DNA from: Tabrizicola_A sp044377735
GTDB taxonomy: Bacteria; Pseudomonadota; Alphaproteobacteria; Rhodobacterales; Rhodobacteraceae
NCBI GenBank assembly: GCA_044377735.1
Contig: JBILYK010000004.1
Coordinates: 36,776 to 100,775, forward strand
Reading direction: 5' to 3'
Length of the DNA stretch: 64,000 bases
How positions within the stretch are numbered: position 1 is the stretch's first letter; each line of letters starts with the position of its first letter. Below are positions 60,301 through 64,000 of this stretch, piece after piece. The notes beneath the pieces were generated by a model, which did not search any database, was not told the origin of the DNA, and saw nothing but the letters and a program-made list of their open reading frames with translations. Position numbers and translations under genes: made by a program.

Positions 60301-61098
60301 ATGACAGCCCCTATAGAAGCCTCACAGATGCGACTTGTCGCCGTGCCACGATTGGCTGCGGCGGGGCGCTGGCGTGTGGAGGCCATGCGGACGCTGAGCG
60401 AGCCGTGTTTCTTGTGGTTTACCAAGGGACAAGGCCGGATCACCGTCGCGGGTGTGACGCGTGGCTACACCGCGCACAACGCAATCTACATTCCTGCAGG
60501 CGTCATGCACGGCTTTGAAGTTGGCCCGCAGGTCTTTGGAACTGCCGTGTTCTTTGGCCGCGACAATTCAGTGACGCTGCCTGACCAGCCGCAACATTTA
60601 CGCATCCGCGAAGTGCATGCCCAGCAAGAGGTGAATGTCATTCTTGACATGATCCAGCGCGAAATGGACAGCACCACGCCCGCCCACGAGCGCGCGGCGG
60701 GGCACTACCTTGGCCTTCTGGGGGTCTGGCTTGAGCGGCAGGTGGTGCGCGCCGCACCTGAAGCTGCGCCGCCCGATGCAGCGCGTCGTCTGGTCGCCCG
60801 CTTTACCCAATTGATGGAGCGCGAGTTCCGCGAGGGTCTTGGAGTAGGCGAGATGGCTGCAAAGCTGTGCGTAACACCCACCCACCTGACACGCTGCTGC
60901 CGCCAGACATGCGGCCGATCTGCCATTGATCTGCTGCAAGACCGGCGCATCTTTGAAGCGTTGCGACTTTTGTCAGAAACCGAAACGCCGGTCGGGCGCA
61001 TTGGCGAAAGCCTTGGCTTCAATTCGCCGGCCTATTTCACGCGCGCCTTTCAAAATATGACCGGAGTGTCGCCGACAGAGTTTCGTCGCTCTCTTTAG
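60301..61098 (+). CDS. AraC family transcriptional regulator
   Basis: A 265-residue regulator with an N-terminal cupin-like sensor domain (about residues 20-100, with YIPAGVMHGFEVG) and a C-terminal double helix-turn-helix (about 165-262), including MAAKLCVTPTHLTRCCRQTCG and GFNSPAYFTRAFQNMTGVSPTEFR. The ATG at 60301 was chosen because the upstream frame overlaps miaA. It sits upstream of a peptide ABC system and may respond to that substrate; this is context only. Confidence 0.9.
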   Translation: MTAPIEASQMRLVAVPRLAAAGRWRVEAMRTLSEPCFLWFTKGQGRITVAGVTRGYTAHNAIYIPAGVMHGFEVGPQVFGTAVFFGRDNSVTLPDQPQHLRIREVHAQQEVNVILDMIQREMDSTTPAHERAAGHYLGLLGVWLERQVVRAAPEAAPPDAARRLVARFTQLMEREFREGLGVGEMAAKLCVTPTHLTRCCRQTCGRSAIDLLQDRRIFEALRLLSETETPVGRIGESLGFNSPAYFTRAFQNMTGVSPTEFRRSL

Positions 61099-61450
61099 TG
61101 TTTGAACGCAGCCAAGCGCGAGTTTGGCAAACTTGTGACTGAGAATCATCGAGAATCGGGCTGATTCGTCCGTCTTCATGGAACCGCCTCCGTAGGAGCG
61201 GATTCAGTACGTTAAATCTTGACAGAAGTGTCGAGTGCTTTTTCGACGTCATTATGTCGCGAATAGATCCTCAATCGACGAATCTTGTCGTTGACGAATG
61301 GTCGGAAAAGATGCGGAATGCCCAAGTGACAGTCGCATGTCTGCAACACTTCTTGGGGGCCCGAAGATTGGGATCTGTGACGAGAGATGGCGCAGGTGTG
61401 CGACCTGCAACCAAGTCGAAAACAAGGCTAAGCCTGACAGGGAGACGAAG
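61099..61450. other. 352-base intergenic region between the AraC gene and a peptide-binding protein gene
   Basis: No convincing gene is seen. It contains a direct repeat GAGAATC (61141-61147 and 61151-61157, 10 bp apart) within a GAATCA...TGATTC inverted repeat (61143-61167 region), a CCGC/GCGG hairpin near 61187-61204, and two GACGAAT repeats (61277-61283, 61293-61299). TTGACA near 61219 and TTGACG near 61291 are possible -35 elements without a good -10. The repeats could be sites for the adjacent AraC protein. Confidence 0.35.
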
Positions 61451-63100
61451 ATGAAAGACACCTTTGAGACCAACACGCTGCATCCCGCAGCCAAGATGTA
61501 CGCCGAGGAGGTCCGCGCGGGTCAATTGAGCCGCCGTGAATTCCTCGCACGCTCGACCGCTTTGGGCGTGTCGGCCGTTGCAGCCTATGGCCTGCTTGGC
61601 CTTGACGCTCCGGCTCAGGCTCAAGACGCCCCGGCTCAGGGCGGCACGCTGCGCATGAACATGGAAACCAAGGCGTTGAAAGATCCGCGCACTTGGGACT
61701 GGTCGGAACTGGCGAACTTTGGCCGCGGCTGGCTGGAATACATGGTGGAATACAACAGCGACGGCACCCTGCGCGGCATGCTGATCGAATCGTGGACCGT
61801 CAACGACACCGCGACCGAATTCACTCTGAACGTTCGTCAGGGCGTGAAGTGGTCGAATGGCGATGATTTCACCGCAGAAGACGTGGCATTCAACATCAAC
61901 CGCTGGTGCGATGGCAATGTCGAAGGCAACTCGATGGCCGGCCGTATGGCTTCGCTGCAGGATCCGGCCACCAAGCTGGCCCGCGATGGCGCGATCACCG
62001 TTGTTGACGCCAACACTGTCAAGCTGACCACCCAGTCGCCCGACATCACCGTGATCGTCGGCATGGCTGACTATCCGGCTGCTGTTGTGCACCGCGCCTA
62101 TGATGGTGGCGATCCCTCGGCCAACCCGGTTGGCACCGGCCCGTTCAAGCCTGAATCCAACGAAGTTGGCATCAAGCAGGTTCTGGTTCGCGCCGACACC
62201 GCTTGGTGGGGCACCGAAGTCTATGGCGGCCCCTATCTGGACCGTATCGAATACATCGACTTTGGCACCGATCCGGCCGCTGTTGTTGCGGCTGCAGGTT
62301 CGGGCGAGATCGACGCGGTCTATGCCTCGACCGGCGATTATATCGGCCAGCTCGATGCTTTGGGCTGGACCAAGTCGGAAGCTGTGACCTCGGCCACGCT
62401 CACCGTGCGCTTCAACCAGCAGCAAGAGCCCTACACCAACCGCGATGTGCGCCGCGCGCTCATCAAGGCCGTGAACAACTCGGTCGTGTTGGAACTGGGG
62501 TATTCGAACCTTGGTACCGTGGCTGAAAATCACCATGTCTGCCCGATCCACCCCGAATACTTTGCGCTGCCCGCGCTGGTCGTCGATCCGGCCGCTGCGA
62601 AGGCAGAAATCGAAGCTGCCGGTCACGGCGCGACCGAGTTCGAACTGATCTCGCTGGATGATGGCTGGCAGGCTCCGACCTGTGACGCTGTTGCGGCCCA
62701 AATCCGCGACGCAGGCATCAACATCAAGCGCACCGTTCTGCCGGGCTCGACCTTCTGGAACGACTGGACCAAGTACCCGTTCTCGGCCACCGAATGGAAC
62801 ATGCGCCCGCTTGGCGTGCAGGTTCTGGCTCTGGCCTACCGTTCGGGCGAAGCTTGGAACGAAAGCGCATTTGCGAACGCTGACTTTGATGCCGCACTGG
62901 CCGAAGCTCTGTCGATCGCTGACGTTGAAAAGCGCCGCGCCGTGATGGAAAAGGTCGAAAAGATCATGCAGGACGAAGGTGTGATGATCCAGCCCTACTG
63001 GCGCTCGATCTACCGCCACTTCGATCCGAAGGTGAAGGGTGCTGACATGCACGCCACCTTCGAGCATCATCACTACAAGTGGTCGATCGCAGCCGCATAA
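61451..63100 (+). CDS. Peptide ABC transporter substrate-binding protein with Tat signal (SBP family 5)
   Basis: A 549-residue family 5 binding protein. It has an unusually long N-terminus with a twin-arginine motif (SRREFLARS, arginines 28-29) and a signal that should end near residue 58 (APAQAQD), so it is probably exported folded by Tat. The mature N-terminus GGTLRMNMETKALKDPRTWDW and FTLNVRQGVKWSNGDDFTAEDV are typical. The ATG at 61451 follows GGGAG; the upstream frame is not coding. A terminator follows, then a DppB-type permease. Ligand unknown. Confidence 0.92.
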   Translation: MKDTFETNTLHPAAKMYAEEVRAGQLSRREFLARSTALGVSAVAAYGLLGLDAPAQAQDAPAQGGTLRMNMETKALKDPRTWDWSELANFGRGWLEYMVEYNSDGTLRGMLIESWTVNDTATEFTLNVRQGVKWSNGDDFTAEDVAFNINRWCDGNVEGNSMAGRMASLQDPATKLARDGAITVVDANTVKLTTQSPDITVIVGMADYPAAVVHRAYDGGDPSANPVGTGPFKPESNEVGIKQVLVRADTAWWGTEVYGGPYLDRIEYIDFGTDPAAVVAAAGSGEIDAVYASTGDYIGQLDALGWTKSEAVTSATLTVRFNQQQEPYTNRDVRRALIKAVNNSVVLELGYSNLGTVAENHHVCPIHPEYFALPALVVDPAAAKAEIEAAGHGATEFELISLDDGWQAPTCDAVAAQIRDAGINIKRTVLPGSTFWNDWTKYPFSATEWNMRPLGVQVLALAYRSGEAWNESAFANADFDAALAEALSIADVEKRRAVMEKVEKIMQDEGVMIQPYWRSIYRHFDPKVKGADMHATFEHHHYKWSIAAA

Positions 63101-63123
63101 GGCGCACGATCGAACCAGAATTG

Positions 63124-63156
63124 GGGCGCGCGGGAGATCCCTCGCGCGCCCTTTCT
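63124..63156 (+). terminator. Terminator after the Tat-exported binding-protein gene
   Basis: GGGCGCGCG (63124-63132) pairs with CGCGCGCCC (63143-63151), followed by TTTCTT. As in the first peptide operon, a hairpin separates the binding-protein gene from the permease gene. Confidence 0.75.
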
Positions 63157-63232
63157 TCTGAGCCAAACCGCCCTGCAGGCCACCGGTATGGTCCGGTCGT
63201 CTCTTGTTGCCAGCCCGGACGGGACCACGCCC

Positions 63233-64000
63233 ATGCTGATGTTCATCATTCGCCGCCTAGGTGTCATGCTGCTGACCGCCTTTGCGCTGACATTCATCGT
63301 CTTTTATCTGACCAACCTGCCGCCCAACCTTGAAAAGCTTGCGAAATCCGAAGCATCGGTCCGCATGAGCGATGAGGACGTGGTGAAATGGATCGACAAC
63401 AACGGCTATTCAACGCCAGTCTTGTCGCGGTACGGGCAGTGGCTGGGCATTTTGCCGGGCTGGGTCAAGACGCTGGAATCGGGCGAAGTGCGCGGCCGCT
63501 GCATTGCCAAAGGGCAGGACCCTGCCGAAGCCAAAAGCTTTTGCGGATTGATGCAGGGCGACTGGGGCAACTCCACGGTCTTCAAAATTCCGGTCACTGA
63601 TGTGCTGGCCCGTTCGCTTGGTCACACAAGTTGGCTGATGCTGTCGGTGATGTTGGTTATGGTGCCTTGCTCGCTGCTGCTGGGCGTGCTGTCGGGCATG
63701 CGCGAAGGCTCGCGCACCGACCGCGTGCTGTCCACCGCCGCCATCGTGACCACTGCCACACCGGAATATGTCTCGGGCGTGATCTTCATTGCCCTTCTCG
63801 CCTCGGCCACGGGCGGTATCTCGCCCGTGCTGGCCGAATGGGGTTGGATCGAGGGGAAGACCCTCTTCATGGGCACCGCGACCAGTGCCATGGACAATAT
63901 CACCTTTTGGAATTTTGCGCTGCCCGTCATGACAATCGCGCTTTATGGCATCGGCTATATCGCCCGCATGACCCGCGCCTCGATGACCGAGGTGATGACC
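63233..64000 (+). CDS. Peptide ABC transporter permease (DppB/OppB type), 3' end outside window
   Basis: The first 256 codons of a second peptide permease; the frame is open to the window edge. The first helix (about 10-28, LGVMLLTAFALTFIVFYLT) and a long periplasmic loop (residues 30-120, containing two cysteines in RCIAKGQDPAEAKSFCG) precede three more helices. The GYIARMTRASMTEVM stretch begins the EAA loop. The extended first loop is longer than in the 18886 permease and may be specific to this subgroup. Start at 63233 or the ATG at 63239. Confidence 0.92.
   Translation, partial: MLMFIIRRLGVMLLTAFALTFIVFYLTNLPPNLEKLAKSEASVRMSDEDVVKWIDNNGYSTPVLSRYGQWLGILPGWVKTLESGEVRGRCIAKGQDPAEAKSFCGLMQGDWGNSTVFKIPVTDVLARSLGHTSWLMLSVMLVMVPCSLLLGVLSGMREGSRTDRVLSTAAIVTTATPEYVSGVIFIALLASATGGISPVLAEWGWIEGKTLFMGTATSAMDNITFWNFALPVMTIALYGIGYIARMTRASMTEVMT

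Noticed and set aside
61271..63166. A 631-codon minus-strand open frame opposite the Tat-exported binding protein
   Set aside because: Same reason: the plus strand has a clear family, a Tat signal and terminator, while the antisense product has no recognisable domain.
1..64000. tRNA, rRNA, CRISPR arrays, insertion sequences and phage genes
   Set aside because: I looked in the intergenic spaces for tRNA-like arms, repeated spacers, transposase frames and integrase genes and found none. A covariance-model search would be needed to rule out small RNAs.

Overview
The window is 64 kb of a GC-rich alphaproteobacterial chromosome, most likely from the Rhodobacteraceae (Rhodobacter, Gemmobacter or Tabrizicola type). 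The evidence is ctrA with a sciP-like DUF1153 gene directly upstream, an LpxI-type lipid A gene, a fused PntA, a GTTC-N7-GTTC LexA-type site, and short palindromic spacer elements of a type I recall from this family. Genes are densely packed, with many 1-13 base overlaps. I found no rRNA, tRNA, CRISPR array, insertion sequence or phage gene, so this is core chromosome with some accessory metabolism.

Layout. 1-8.8 kb: the 3' part of an RND efflux pump gene, a DMT permease overlapping a lipid-acyltransferase-like gene, a DUF1223 protein, aconitase (acnA), a small lipoprotein and moaA. 8.86-9.7 kb: a decayed remnant of a cytochrome bd-type oxidase operon. 9.7-20.8 kb: two M20 hydrolases, an Hsp70-like ATPase and a FAD amino-acid-oxidase-like protein face a complete dipeptide/oligopeptide ABC operon, which looks like a peptide or acyl-amino-acid scavenging locus. 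20.8-28.3 kb: a DUF3422 protein, the proton-translocating transhydrogenase pntAB, a membrane methyltransferase, and the tryptophan-degradation genes kynU and kynA. 28.4-39.9 kb: an L,D-transpeptidase, D-lyxose isomerase, a divergent MATE/TetR pair with operator-like palindromes over both start codons, a PuuD-like amidotransferase, a DUF305 protein, an aminotransferase with a DMT permease, an ABC exporter, YgfZ, HisI and an IscU/SufU-like scaffold.

40-64 kb is mostly housekeeping: recG-ligA, ctrA-sciP and mnmA, then a long minus-strand envelope and translation block read as pyrH, frr, uppS, cdsA, dxr, rseP, a 45-codon ORF, bamA, ompH/skp, fabZ, lpxA, lpxI, lpxB. This block joins nucleotide supply, ribosome recycling, isoprenoid carrier, phospholipid, outer-membrane assembly and lipid A functions. 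miaA, an AraC regulator, and the start of a second peptide ABC system with a Tat signal close the window.

The most interesting unannotated items are two very small membrane-protein genes. One (40 codons, downstream of recG) has a LexA-type box next to a promoter and its own terminator. The other (45 codons) lies between rseP and bamA. Also notable are the cydAB fossil, a perfect palindrome at the kynU promoter, and a spacer repeat that appears to supply the miaA start codon.
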